A DNA stretch of 64,000 bases from Plantibacter flavus (GTDB lineage Bacteria > Actinomycetota > Actinomycetes > Actinomycetales > Microbacteriaceae), in NCBI RefSeq assembly GCF_900177615.1, contig NZ_FXAP01000005.1:310001-374000 (forward strand). The letters run 5' to 3'. Below, piece by piece: positions 33,682 through 42,196 of the stretch. Positions within the stretch are counted from its first letter, which is position 1. Each line of letters starts with the position of its first letter. Made by a program: the position numbers and the translations under genes. The notes beneath the pieces are model-generated. The model was not told where the DNA came from, ran no database searches, and was given only the letters and a program-made list of their open reading frames with translations.

Positions 33682-35018
33682 CGTCCGACGAGCCAGCCTC
33701 CTCACACCTGACCCGACGGGACGCGGCCAGGGCCCGCGCGGACGCCAGCGCCCTCCGGGCCGAGCGCCGTCGTCAGCTGGCCCGATGGACGCCCGGTGTC
33801 GGCAGACGTGAGCGTGACCGCCTGCTCGTGGGCGGTCCGCTCATCGTGGTCGTCTCGCTCCTCGCCCTCGCCTGGGTCGCCGCCGACCAACCAGGACTGC
33901 CCGGGCACTTCGCGAACGACGAGGGCACGATCATCAGCGTGAACCGGGGGACGTTCACCGAGGCCGACTCGTCGTTCCAGCTCATCGCCGCGGTCTACCG
34001 CTGGATGGGCCTGGCCGAACGACCGACGCTCGCCGCCCTCATCGGCGTCACGAGTTACCTGCTCGTCCTGACCGCTGCGCTCTCGCACGCCAGGCTGGCA
34101 GCGGCCGAGTGGCTGGACTGGGCCATCATCATCTGCTGCGTCGCGCTCGCCGCCGTCTACCACGGCGGTTACACGAAGGACCTCCTGACCGTCGGCGCAG
34201 TGCTCGCCATCATCGCCCACCGTGGACGAGGTCTGCTGGCCGAGCTGGTGCCGGTGGCCGCGATGCTGCTCTACGCCGAGGGCTTCCGCACCTACTGGTT
34301 CCTCGTGGCAGGACTCTACCTGGCACTCCGCCTCGCGCTGCGGGCGCGGCGCGGCTGGACAGCCACCCTGGCGGTCGTCATCGTGCTCTACGCCGGGCTG
34401 TCCGTGGTCTTCCCGCTGATCGTCGGCGTCGACCTCGACCACTTCCGCCTCACGGTGAACGAATACCGCAGTGCGGAATCGGTCAACACGCTGATCGTGC
34501 AGTTCTTCCCCGGCGCCGGCCCCGTGTCCGGGTTCGTCAACAGTGTCCTCACCTTCGGCTCGTTCATCATCCCGATTCCGCTGATGCTCCGCGGCGGGGC
34601 CATCTACCTCGTCGTGGCGCTCGTCCTCCTCAGCGTCTGGGGAACGCTCATCGCCCTGATCCGGTCGGCGAGGCTCCGAGCACCCCGCGGCGCGTCGGTC
34701 CTGACACCGTTCCAGAACCGGTTGTTCGCGGCGATCATCGCGTTCTTGATCGTGCAGTCGATCTTCGAGCCGGACTACGGGTCGTTCCTGCGGCATCTCA
34801 CACCGATGCTGATCGTCGCCGTGTGCCTCATCCTGAGCCTGCGGCCTCGGGCGACGGCGGCCTCGACCCGGCGGGGGCCGACCCCCGCGGCGTCCCGCAC
34901 GGGTCAGCGACGGACGAGCACGACGGATGCTGCCGCGACGCGCACGTCTGCCGCGACGCGCGCCCACGAGAACGGACCCGCCGCAGCGAGGATCCCCGCC
35001 GCGGAGAGCGCCCGGTAA
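33678..35018 (+). CDS. polytopic membrane protein, candidate polysaccharide polymerase
   Basis: The protein has 446 residues. A basic N-terminus (about 45 residues, RRDAARARADASALRAERRR) precedes about nine transmembrane helices with an outer loop containing HFANDEGTIISVNRGTF and VDLDHFRLTVNEYRSAESVN. No family signature was recognised with certainty. Position and topology fit a Wzy/EpsG-like polymerase. The GTG start overlaps the pyruvyl transferase stop. The last 38 codons read Ala/Thr/Arg-rich low complexity because they lie opposite the 3' end of the convergent glycosyltransferase gene, an overlap of 115 bp. Confidence 0.75.
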   Translation: MTSDEPASSHLTRRDAARARADASALRAERRRQLARWTPGVGRRERDRLLVGGPLIVVVSLLALAWVAADQPGLPGHFANDEGTIISVNRGTFTEADSSFQLIAAVYRWMGLAERPTLAALIGVTSYLLVLTAALSHARLAAAEWLDWAIIICCVALAAVYHGGYTKDLLTVGAVLAIIAHRGRGLLAELVPVAAMLLYAEGFRTYWFLVAGLYLALRLALRARRGWTATLAVVIVLYAGLSVVFPLIVGVDLDHFRLTVNEYRSAESVNTLIVQFFPGAGPVSGFVNSVLTFGSFIIPIPLMLRGGAIYLVVALVLLSVWGTLIALIRSARLRAPRGASVLTPFQNRLFAAIIAFLIVQSIFEPDYGSFLRHLTPMLIVAVCLILSLRPRATAASTRRGPTPAASRTGQRRTSTTDAAATRTSAATRAHENGPAAARIPAAESAR

Positions 35019-36016
35019 CGAACGGCATCGGTGAGGATCTGCTCCAGCGCATCGGCGAGTGCGGTCGACGTCACCGCCGTGGCCACGATGCCCGAACCTG
35101 ACGCGATCGCCTGCTCGGCCAGCCCACCGACCGGGGTCACGACGGAGGGCACCCCGAGCGCCATCGCGTAGGCGAGCACACCCGACTGACTGGCCTCGGT
35201 GTACGGCAACAGGGCGACATCGAATCCGCCGACCACCTGCCCGATCTCCTCCTGGCCGACCCATCGGTTCTCGAGTTCGTCGTCCTCGTGTCGCAGGAGC
35301 GAGAGAGCGTCGTCGGTCCCGGACCCGACGACCCGCAACCGGACCCGGATCCCGCGGCGGCGCAGTTCAGCGATCGCATCCACGCCCAAACCGAGTCCCT
35401 TGTACGCGGACAGGCGACCGAAGCATCCGACGACCGGAACACCCTCCCGGTGCGTCGACCGGACCACGGCACGGCCCGCGTCGACACGGTACGCGGCATG
35501 GACGGTCTCGTGGACGCGGTCCGCGCGGAACTCACCACGGGACGTGAGTGCTTCGGCGACCGGCGCGGAGAAGACGATCGCTCCGTCCGCCGCCCGACGC
35601 TCGGCACGACGCAGGAGGTGCTCGAGCCGCGAGAAGTCCCCGGGGTGCATGGTCGCGTCATGGACGCAGAGCAGACTCCGACGACCGCCGAAGCGGAACA
35701 CGGGCGCGACCACTCCCTGCCAGAGCTGCTCCATGGCGATGACGACGACGTCGATGCGATGTCGCCGGAGGAACCGGTCCAGCCGGAGCGCCGCCCAGAG
35801 GAGGCGTGGGAGGCCGAGCACCGCGCCGCGCTTGTCGCGATACGTGCGGATCGTGAAGGACGGCACACCGAGGGCGACGAACCGCTCCGCCACCTCGGCG
35901 TCGAGGGAATAGGACACGACGACATCGCAGCCGTCCTCCTGAAGCGCCTGAGCCAGTTCCTGGGCGAAGAGCGGGCCTCCCCCGGTCCGACCCCACTGCA
36001 CGACCGCGACGCGCAT
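34904..36016 (-). CDS. GT4 family glycosyltransferase
   Basis: This 370-residue GT-B fold enzyme has an N-terminal acceptor domain starting MRVAVVQWGRTGGGPLFAQELA. The C-terminal GT4 domain carries VPVVGCFGRLSAYKGLGLGVDA, LRVVGSGTDD and the donor-binding EASQSGVLAYAMALGVPSVVTPVGGLAE, an E-x7-E-like region with the first Glu kept. The ATG overlaps the stop of the upstream gene by one base (TGATG), showing coupling with the next GT4. It builds a glycosidic bond on the lipid-linked repeat; donor and acceptor are unknown. The 3' end overlaps the convergent membrane gene. Confidence 0.9.
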   Translation of the reverse strand: MRVAVVQWGRTGGGPLFAQELAQALQEDGCDVVVSYSLDAEVAERFVALGVPSFTIRTYRDKRGAVLGLPRLLWAALRLDRFLRRHRIDVVVIAMEQLWQGVVAPVFRFGGRRSLLCVHDATMHPGDFSRLEHLLRRAERRAADGAIVFSAPVAEALTSRGEFRADRVHETVHAAYRVDAGRAVVRSTHREGVPVVGCFGRLSAYKGLGLGVDAIAELRRRGIRVRLRVVGSGTDDALSLLRHEDDELENRWVGQEEIGQVVGGFDVALLPYTEASQSGVLAYAMALGVPSVVTPVGGLAEQAIASGSGIVATAVTSTALADALEQILTDAVRYRALSAAGILAAAGPFSWARVAADVRVAAASVVLVRR

Positions 36017-37137
36017 CAGGCCACCTGCGGTATCCGGTACGCCTCGGCGAGGGCCGCCCGTTGGCGGGCCGGGGTGTGATCCTTGAGGCGTTCCGACCAG
36101 CGGGAGACGTTCCGCTCCGCCCAGGCGGCGAACGCCTTCGGTCCGGCCAGCCGACTGGCGACCATCGCCTCGAGCCCGCCCTCGAGTGTGAGGGCGTCCG
36201 GGACCACTCCGAACGCGGCGATCGGCCGGACGAGCGTCGGCACGCCGGCCTGCACGGCTTCCAGAACGGCGAGGGGAAAGCCCTCCCACGCGGCGGTGTG
36301 GAGGTAGACGTCACTCTGGACGAGGCGCGAGCCCACCTCGGCGTGCGGGATCCAACCGGTGACGTCGACGCCAGCCGCCTCCAGCCGGGTGGCGTCCTCG
36401 ACGCGGCCGCCGCCCATCCACACGGGAGCCACCTCGACCCCACTCGCCCGGATCGACGCGATGGCTTCGGCGAACCGCATCGGATCCTTCTGTGGAGCGA
36501 TCCGTCCGAGACTCGCGACCCGCAGCGGCCGATGCAGATCCAGGTCGTTCCGACGAGCACCGGGAGGCGGAACCGCGACCACGTTCGGCACGTGGACCAC
36601 CCGTGGCCGCAACGGTCCGCGCCGTTCCGCCGCTGCTGCTTCGCCCTCGGAACAGGCGGCGATCGTCTCGACGTTGAAGGACAGCAACCATTCGACGGCG
36701 CGGAACGTGCGGCGGCTCCAGACGGAGAGGTCGGCACGCTCGAACGCGTAACAGTGCGGGGTGTAGACGATGCGGGTCCGTGGCGAGCTGCGCAGGGCGA
36801 CCCGCGCGTACGCACCGGCGAAACTCGAGTGGGCGTGCACGATGTCGGCCCCGATACGACGCCGCGCCCTCCGGATCGCGAGCACCGCCCCCACCCGGCT
36901 TCGTCCGAGCCGGTCGACGGACGCGAAGCGCTCGACGAGCGCCTCGTCGAGCGTGGCCCCATCCGGGACCTGGGCGAGCAGATGGTGCTCGACTCCCGCC
37001 GGGGCGTTCCGGACGTATGCGTCGATGGCGACCGGAATACCTCCCGCGTAGCAGTCGGTGACGTGGAGAACGGTCGCGGTCGCCGCCGAGGTGACGAGCG
37101 GCGTGCGCGACGAATCAGCGGGATCGTCGTATCTCAT
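36016..37137 (-). CDS. GT4 family glycosyltransferase
   Basis: The protein has 373 residues. The N-terminal domain starts TVLHVTDCYAGGIPVAIDAYV with the HAHSSFAGAYARVA segment. The C-terminal domain has LRVASLGRIAPQKDPMRFAEAIA, VWMGGG, and the donor motif YLHTAAWEGFPLAVLEAVQAGVP with the E-x7-E arrangement (Glu in WEGFPLAVLE). This is a standard retaining GT4. The ATG at 37137 is preceded 7 nt away by a perfect TAATAT hexamer and has no ribosome binding site, so it is probably leaderless. It is divergent from the GT2 gene at 37201. Confidence 0.92.
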   Translation of the reverse strand: MRYDDPADSSRTPLVTSAATATVLHVTDCYAGGIPVAIDAYVRNAPAGVEHHLLAQVPDGATLDEALVERFASVDRLGRSRVGAVLAIRRARRRIGADIVHAHSSFAGAYARVALRSSPRTRIVYTPHCYAFERADLSVWSRRTFRAVEWLLSFNVETIAACSEGEAAAAERRGPLRPRVVHVPNVVAVPPPGARRNDLDLHRPLRVASLGRIAPQKDPMRFAEAIASIRASGVEVAPVWMGGGRVEDATRLEAAGVDVTGWIPHAEVGSRLVQSDVYLHTAAWEGFPLAVLEAVQAGVPTLVRPIAAFGVVPDALTLEGGLEAMVASRLAGPKAFAAWAERNVSRWSERLKDHTPARQRAALAEAYRIPQVA

Positions 37138-37140
37138 ATG

Positions 37141-37170
37141 TTGAATATTAGTCGGTCGGTTCGATAGGTT
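37141..37170 (+). promoter_or_regulatory. plus-strand promoter overlapping the divergent GT4 promoter
   Basis: TTGAAT (37141-37146) and TAGGTT (37165-37170) are separated by 18 nt, which predicts transcription starting near 37177 and a leader of about 24 nt with GGAGG. The -35 element shares bases with the minus-strand -10 element, so the two promoters may exclude each other. Confidence 0.45.
37145..37150 (-). promoter_or_regulatory. -10 element TAATAT, leaderless GT4 gene
   Basis: The minus-strand TAATAT ends 7 nt before the ATG at 37137. A GTGACA hexamer about 19 nt further upstream could serve as a -35 element. It is the best -10 match of all the candidates in the window. Confidence 0.6.
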
Positions 37171-37200
37171 GTCACCACCCGTTCCCACCCCTGGAGGCCT

Positions 37201-38046
37201 GTGTATTCGATCGTCATCCCGTGCCGGAACGGCTCGGCCACCCTCGCGGACCAGCTCGAAGCGCTCCTCGCGCAACAGCACGCCGCGGACGTCGAGATCA
37301 TCGTCGCCGACAACGGTTCGACCGACGGGACGGCCGAGCTGGTGCGCCGATTCATCGAGCGGGACGAGCGCATCCGACTCGTCGACGCCGGAGGCAGGCC
37401 AGGCATCAACCACGCACGCAACGTCGGCATCCTGGCCTCTCGAGGGACCGCTGTGCTGCTCTGCGACGCCGACGACGTCGTCCGACCAGGGTGGGTCGAG
37501 GCGCACGTGCGCGCGTTCGAGCTGGGCGCGGACTGTGTGGGCGGGCCGCTCCGACGGGTCCTCCCGAACGGCACGACCGACGGTACGCAGGAGGCGGTCA
37601 GCACGCTGCACCGATTCCATCCGTGGCCGCCGGGCGCGAACTGCGGCGTCAGACGCGACGTCTTCGACCGGATCGGCGGATTCGACGAATCACTCCGGGG
37701 AGGAGGCGATGAGACCGACTTCTTCTGGCGCGCCGCGGAAGCGGGCCACCCGACGACCGCGGTCCCCGAAGCCCTGGTCGAGTATCGCTTGCGCGAGAAC
37801 CTCCGGGCGGTGTCACGGCAGTTCTTCGCCTACGGCCGAGGGACGGTCCGACTGTTCCGCCGACACCGTTCGCGAGGCATGCCACGATCCGTCGGCTGGG
37901 ATCTGCCGGCGGTCATCGCCGTCGGAGTCCTGCAGATCGTGTCGGCGCGCCCAGGAAGCATCCGGCGCCGCCGAGGCGTCGAACGACTGGCGTCGCGAGC
38001 CGGGCGCCTGGTCGAGAGCGTGCGTTCGAGGACGTGGTACCTGTGA
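37201..38046 (+). CDS. GT2 family glycosyltransferase
   Basis: This 281-residue GT-A enzyme begins YSIVIPCRNGSATLADQLEALL and has IIVADNGSTDGTAELV, the metal-binding LLCDADDVVRPGW (DxD region, about residues 86-98), and GGFDESLRGGGDETDFFWRAAEAG with the catalytic-base acidic motif. A GTG start is preceded by GGAGG 3 nt away, a rather short spacing. The C-terminus is basic and may touch the membrane. Donor and acceptor are not known. Confidence 0.9.
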   Translation: MYSIVIPCRNGSATLADQLEALLAQQHAADVEIIVADNGSTDGTAELVRRFIERDERIRLVDAGGRPGINHARNVGILASRGTAVLLCDADDVVRPGWVEAHVRAFELGADCVGGPLRRVLPNGTTDGTQEAVSTLHRFHPWPPGANCGVRRDVFDRIGGFDESLRGGGDETDFFWRAAEAGHPTTAVPEALVEYRLRENLRAVSRQFFAYGRGTVRLFRRHRSRGMPRSVGWDLPAVIAVGVLQIVSARPGSIRRRRGVERLASRAGRLVESVRSRTWYL

Positions 38047-38085
38047 CGAGCTGCGTCCGCAGCATGCAGCGGTCGGCTCCGGGCG

Positions 38086-38637
38086 TCACCACCACCAGAC
38101 CTTGTTCCGCCTCGCGTCGAGGCGGTAGGCGTCGACCTTCGGGCGTTCGGCGATGATGCGGGCCGGAACCCCACTCACCATGGTCCATGGCGGCCACATC
38201 CTTCGTGACGACCGCCCCGGCCGCGACGACCGCCCCCTCCCCGACAGACACCCCCGGGCGGATGATCGACCTGGCGCTGATCCAGGCGCGGTCGCCGATC
38301 CGCACCGGAGCCGACACGTACGCGAAGTCAGGCGAGCGGATGTCGTGTTGGGCGGTCCAGATCTGTGCGCCACTCTTGATGCTCACATGGGATCCGACCG
38401 AGAGCCCACCGCGCGCATCCAGGGTCACATCTTCGGCGTTGAAGCAGTCCACTCTGAGGACGAGTCGACGGGCGACACGGACCTGGAGTCCGTGGTGGAT
38501 CGCACACCCAGCACCGATCGCCGCGCCCAGACGCGCAGCGCGATGATGCACAGCCAGTTGCTCGGCACCATCGAGGCCAACCGCAGCACGACCGCCTCGA
38601 TCGACCCGACGATGAGACCCAGTCGTTTGCGCATCAT
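38086..38637 (-). pseudogene. hexapeptide-repeat acyltransferase broken by two frameshifts
   Basis: Read on the minus strand, the first frame gives MMRKRLGLIVGSIEAVV and continues to ALRVW at about 38528. Homology then moves to the next frame (GAAIGAGCAIHHGLQVRV, the left-handed beta-helix repeats GLSVGSHVSIKSG and IGDRAWISARSIIRPG, to VVTKDVA). Near 38190 it returns to the first frame for WTMVSGVPARIIAERPKV and the stop at 38086. One base is missing in the GGG run at 38526-38528 and one is extra near 38186-38196. The repaired protein would be about 183 residues, a CysE/LacA/NodL-like O-acetyltransferase. As written, the first frame stops at 38425 and no full product can be made. Real inactivation and sequencing error are both possible. 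Confidence 0.85.
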
Positions 38638-38717
38638 GTTTCGTCCCCACTCACACGTCCAATGAAGATACTGACATATCACCGACGGTCGCAGGACCCA
38701 CACGAACGGGTCGTGCC

Positions 38718-39998
38718 GTGATCCGCCTCGCGTGGTCGGTGCTCGAGCGGGTCCTGCCGCGCGCGGCGTCGGCGCTCATCATGCTCGTCTTGGCCGCGAG
38801 GCTCGCGCCGTCCGTCGTCGGCATCTACGCCTGGATGGTCCTGGCGCTCACCCTCGTCCAGACCATCGGCGACACAGCAGCTCGGCAGACCGCCGTCGTC
38901 CACGCCGGGACCGCCTCCGGAGCGCTCTTCATCGGCCGCTTCCGGGTGTGGTCCGCCGTCATCGGAGGTGCCCTGCTCGCGGTCGTCGTCGTGGCGCTCC
39001 TCCTCACACAGGCGGCGCAGGACCGGTGGCAGGTACTCGCCCTCGCACCGTTCGTCTTCGTCCCCGCCGCGTCGGCCGCCGGCATCGATGCCCTGGTCAG
39101 ACTGCAGCGATCGGCGCGCTGGAAGGACATCGCCTCGAATCAGGCATGGTCGTCGACCTGCTCGCTCCTGTGCAGCGTGCCGACATTGCTCGTGACGGAG
39201 TCGCTCCTCGCGAGTGCGCTGCAGGCGCTGCTCGCCGAAGCGGGGTTCGCCATCCTCAACCGTCGACGCGCGGCGCGACTGGAACGTCCAGCAGACACCG
39301 GGACGCGACGCCCAGAGCTGACCGGAGGCGTGTTCCGCGACTACCTGCACACGGCGCTGTTCTCGCTCCTCGGTTGGGGACAGGGGCAGACCGACCGCCT
39401 CTCGATCGGGGCTCTCGCCGGCGGGGCACGCCTGGGTCAATATTCGTTCGCCATGTCGCTGTCACGGAGCATCGGCGACGCTGCGGCCCTGGCTGCGATC
39501 AACGTCCTCCGGCCGGTCCTCGCCGAAGCGGCGCGTGACGGCCGGGGGTCCGAGATCGTCGCGGTCACGGAGGCTTCGCTCCGACGGTCACTGGCCCTGA
39601 CGGTCGTGGCCGCCGTTGCGACGACCATCGGGGTGCACCTGTTCGTGGCTCCGTTCCTCGCGGACGACTGGAATCCCGCCCTCGCGCTCGTCCCCGTCCT
39701 CGCCCTGTCGGTCGCCCCCTCGGTCGTCGCGTGGTCGGTCACGGCGGTCCTCCAAGCTGAGAGCCGGATGCGCTGGGCGAGTCCGATCAAGGCGGTCGGC
39801 GTGCTGCTGTCCCTCCCGGTCGGCGTCGTCGCCCTCACCGACCTGCAGCTCGCGGCTTGGCTCGTGAACGCCCGGGAACTCATCGTGATGGCGCTGCTCC
39901 TCCTCGCCGCTCGCCACCGAGCCCCGTGGCGGGGTGGCCTCCTCGCCCTCTGCGTCGTCCTGGTCGGCGCGGCCGTCTGGTATCTGACCCGAGGCTAG
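38718..39998 (+). CDS. oligosaccharide flippase (Wzx-like, MOP superfamily)
   Basis: The protein has 426 residues. About twelve hydrophobic helices start with RAASALIMLVLAARLAPSVVGIYAWMVLAL, and the typical GQGQTDRLSIGALAGGARLGQYSFAMSLSR segment follows helix six. Such proteins flip undecaprenyl-linked repeat units across the membrane. It starts at a GTG 80 nt from the broken acyltransferase, which is divergent. The stop overlaps the end of the convergent GT2 gene by 4 bp. The substrate is presumably the repeat unit assembled by the neighbouring glycosyltransferases. Confidence 0.87.
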   Translation: MIRLAWSVLERVLPRAASALIMLVLAARLAPSVVGIYAWMVLALTLVQTIGDTAARQTAVVHAGTASGALFIGRFRVWSAVIGGALLAVVVVALLLTQAAQDRWQVLALAPFVFVPAASAAGIDALVRLQRSARWKDIASNQAWSSTCSLLCSVPTLLVTESLLASALQALLAEAGFAILNRRRAARLERPADTGTRRPELTGGVFRDYLHTALFSLLGWGQGQTDRLSIGALAGGARLGQYSFAMSLSRSIGDAAALAAINVLRPVLAEAARDGRGSEIVAVTEASLRRSLALTVVAAVATTIGVHLFVAPFLADDWNPALALVPVLALSVAPSVVAWSVTAVLQAESRMRWASPIKAVGVLLSLPVGVVALTDLQLAAWLVNARELIVMALLLLAARHRAPWRGGLLALCVVLVGAAVWYLTRG

Positions 39999-40987
39999 GC
40001 CGGCTGCAGCAGATCCCTCACGATGTCCAGCGCCCCCTGGCTCGCATACCGCTGGTACTCGCCGCGGGGAGCACGCAGCAGGACGGGGAGGATCCGTCGC
40101 CACCGGGTACGAGGGAGATCGGCCCGGAACCGCTCGAAGGCCGCTTTGGCGACGACGGCCGAGGGATCGGCGCGCGGCGCGGGCTCACGGGCATCGTCGA
40201 GCCAGGACGCGAGACCGGCGACGCGATCCGCGATGTCGCGGTTGCGCTGGCGCCCCGGCTGCATCAGCCTGGAGATCTTGTACGCCAGTGTCGGCTCGAC
40301 GATCCCGATCTGATTCGCACCGTGCTGCCGGTAGTCGACGAGCGGCTCGTCCAGCAGCTCGATCGGGCCGCGCGATGCGGCCACGATCGCCAACCACTCG
40401 TCGTGCACCCACGGCGATGGGAACGGCGCGCCCGCGTCGAAGACCTCACGCCGGAGCATCGCGGTCGCACCGGTGACCAGGTTGCGGCGCAGCAGCACGC
40501 CGAAGGCGTCACCAGCTCGGATCCCGTCGCGTTCGTGCGGGCCGATCGACAGCGACGCGAAGAGCGTGGTGCCGAGGGACACCCCGTCGGCTCCGACGAG
40601 CCGGGCGTCCGAGCACACCATCTGCAGCTCCGGACGCGCGTCGAAGGCGGCCAAGGCACGCTCGACGCGGTCGAGCCGCCACACGTCGTCCTGATCGGAG
40701 AGGACGATCAGGCTCCCCGTGGTCGCGCGGATCGCCCCCTCGAAGTTCTTCGTCACGCCGAGTGGACTCGGATTCCGCAGGACGCGTACCGGTACGGGCG
40801 ACTCCGTGGCGAAGCGCTCGACGATGGCGGATGTCCCGTCAGTCGAACCGTCGTCGCTCACCACGATCTCGCCCGGGAGCACGGTCTGCGCGAGCATGCT
40901 GTCCAACTGCTCTTCGAGGAACACGGCGCCGTTGTAGGTGCACAGGGCGACGGAGACACGTCCGTCGACTGCTGCTGTTGCTGGCAT
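39995..40987 (-). CDS. GT2 family glycosyltransferase
   Basis: This protein of about 330 residues has a GT-A domain: VSVALCTYNGAVFLEEQLDSML, EIVVSDDGSTDGTSAIVE, the metal motif VLSDQDDVW at about residues 92-100, and WVHDEWLAIVAASRG. The architecture matches rhamnosyl- and other sugar transferases of polysaccharide loci. The ATG at 40987 is preferred, with a GGGGCGGG purine stretch upstream; an ATG at 41002 has none. The stop overlaps the flippase stop on the opposite strand. Confidence 0.9.
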   Translation of the reverse strand: MPATAAVDGRVSVALCTYNGAVFLEEQLDSMLAQTVLPGEIVVSDDGSTDGTSAIVERFATESPVPVRVLRNPSPLGVTKNFEGAIRATTGSLIVLSDQDDVWRLDRVERALAAFDARPELQMVCSDARLVGADGVSLGTTLFASLSIGPHERDGIRAGDAFGVLLRRNLVTGATAMLRREVFDAGAPFPSPWVHDEWLAIVAASRGPIELLDEPLVDYRQHGANQIGIVEPTLAYKISRLMQPGRQRNRDIADRVAGLASWLDDAREPAPRADPSAVVAKAAFERFRADLPRTRWRRILPVLLRAPRGEYQRYASQGALDIVRDLLQPA

Positions 40988-41046
40988 GGACCCGCCCCTC
41001 ACCGCTCATCGGACCGCGGACCAGCCTATCCCGACCGCCCCACTGG

Positions 41047-41052
41047 TATCCT
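41047..41052 (+). promoter_or_regulatory. -10 element TATCCT, leaderless GT4 gene
   Basis: TATCCT ends 8 nt before the ATG at 41061, and there is no ribosome binding site. Confidence 0.5.
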
Positions 41053-41060
41053 CGTGCCTT

Positions 41061-42149
41061 ATGCCCCGCGTAGCCGTCGACCTCCTCTCCTACACCGGAA
41101 CGAAAGGCGGTATGGAGACATATGCTCGCGAGCTGTACCGCGAGATAGGCCGACTGGGCAGTGAATTCGAGTTCGTCGGACTCGCCAGCAAAGAGGGGTA
41201 CCAGCTCGACCGTTCCTGGTTCCCCGGGAACATGATCGACACCGGCATCAGCGGCGAGAACCGCTTCCGGTGGGCGGTCGGCGAGCTCTGGTCGATCGGT
41301 CGCATCGCGAAGCGTCACCGTGCGGATCTGTTGCACTGCCCGGCTCTACTCGGTCCCGCCCGGAGCAGCATGCCCACCGTGATCTCCATGCACGACATGC
41401 TCTACTGGAGCCAGCCGCAGATGATGAGCACCCCGGCGTTCACGGAACCCGTGAAGTTCATGGAGCGCCTCGGTGCACGGAACGCCAGCCGGATGATCAC
41501 CATCAGCGAGGTGTCCCGGCGCGAGATCATCACCTACCTCGGCTTCCCCGCCGACCGCATCGTCCTCATCCCCCTCGCCGGCACCGCCCTGCCGATGGGC
41601 GAACGACGACCGGACAAGGAGCACCCCTTCATCCTGGCGACGGGCAACCGGCGCCCGCACAAGAACTGGGCTGGCCTCATCAGGGCGTTGCCGCTCGTGG
41701 ACGAGGCGATCCGCCCTCGAGTGGTCATCACCGGCAGCCACGGTGAGGACCCCTTGCGCGCCGTCGTCGACGAGGTCGGCATGCACGACTGGGTCGAGCT
41801 GCGATCCTGGTTGACCAGCGAGGAACTCGGTCACCTGTATGAGACCGCCACCGCGCTCGCCATGCCGTCGTTCCACGACGGCTTCAGTCTGCCCGCGCTC
41901 GAGGCCATGATGGCCGGGCTCCCCGTGCTCATCTCCGACATCCCCGTGTACCGGGAGGTCGCCGGCGATGCGGCCGAGTACTTCGATCCCCATTCGCTCG
42001 AGTCGATCGCCACTGCGATGACGACGGCGGTCAGTGACCCCGCACGGATGGCCGAACTCGCCGATCAGGGCAGGGAACGCGCCAAGCAGTTCTCCTGGGA
42101 ACGGGTTGCGACACGCACGCTCGAGACCTTCCGGACCACACTCGCCTGA
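41061..42149 (+). CDS. GT4 family glycosyltransferase, mannosyltransferase-like
   Basis: The protein has 362 residues. The N-terminus is MPRVAVDLLSYTGTKGGMETYARELY, typical of GT4 enzymes resembling WbaZ/WbdA mannosyltransferases. Middle segments are MPTVISMHDMLYW and MITISEVSRREII. The donor domain has ILATGNRRPHKNWAGLIRAL, then AMPSFHDGFSLPALEAMMAGLPVLISD with the E-x7-E-type motif. It likely uses a GDP- or UDP-sugar, and the nearby gmd operon makes a GDP-sugar plausible, but this is inference. It is convergent with the GH65 gene. Confidence 0.92.
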   Translation: MPRVAVDLLSYTGTKGGMETYARELYREIGRLGSEFEFVGLASKEGYQLDRSWFPGNMIDTGISGENRFRWAVGELWSIGRIAKRHRADLLHCPALLGPARSSMPTVISMHDMLYWSQPQMMSTPAFTEPVKFMERLGARNASRMITISEVSRREIITYLGFPADRIVLIPLAGTALPMGERRPDKEHPFILATGNRRPHKNWAGLIRALPLVDEAIRPRVVITGSHGEDPLRAVVDEVGMHDWVELRSWLTSEELGHLYETATALAMPSFHDGFSLPALEAMMAGLPVLISDIPVYREVAGDAAEYFDPHSLESIATAMTTAVSDPARMAELADQGRERAKQFSWERVATRTLETFRTTLA

Positions 42150-42155
42150 CACGGC

Positions 42156-42191
42156 CGCGGCTGGACGACGGGCATCCGCCATCCAGCCGCG
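42156..42191. terminator. bidirectional terminator between GT4 and GH65 genes
   Basis: CGCGGCTGGA (42156-42165) pairs perfectly with TCCAGCCGCG (42182-42191) around a 16-nt loop in the 47-bp gap between convergent genes. No T-tract follows on either strand. Confidence 0.55.
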
Positions 42192-42196
42192 TCGCC

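Noticed and set aside
37913-38650. A single intact 245-codon gene on the minus strand over the acyltransferase region
   Set aside because: Only the middle of that frame matches hexapeptide repeats; its two ends read as non-coding, while the matching ends lie in another frame, so a frameshifted gene is the better reading.
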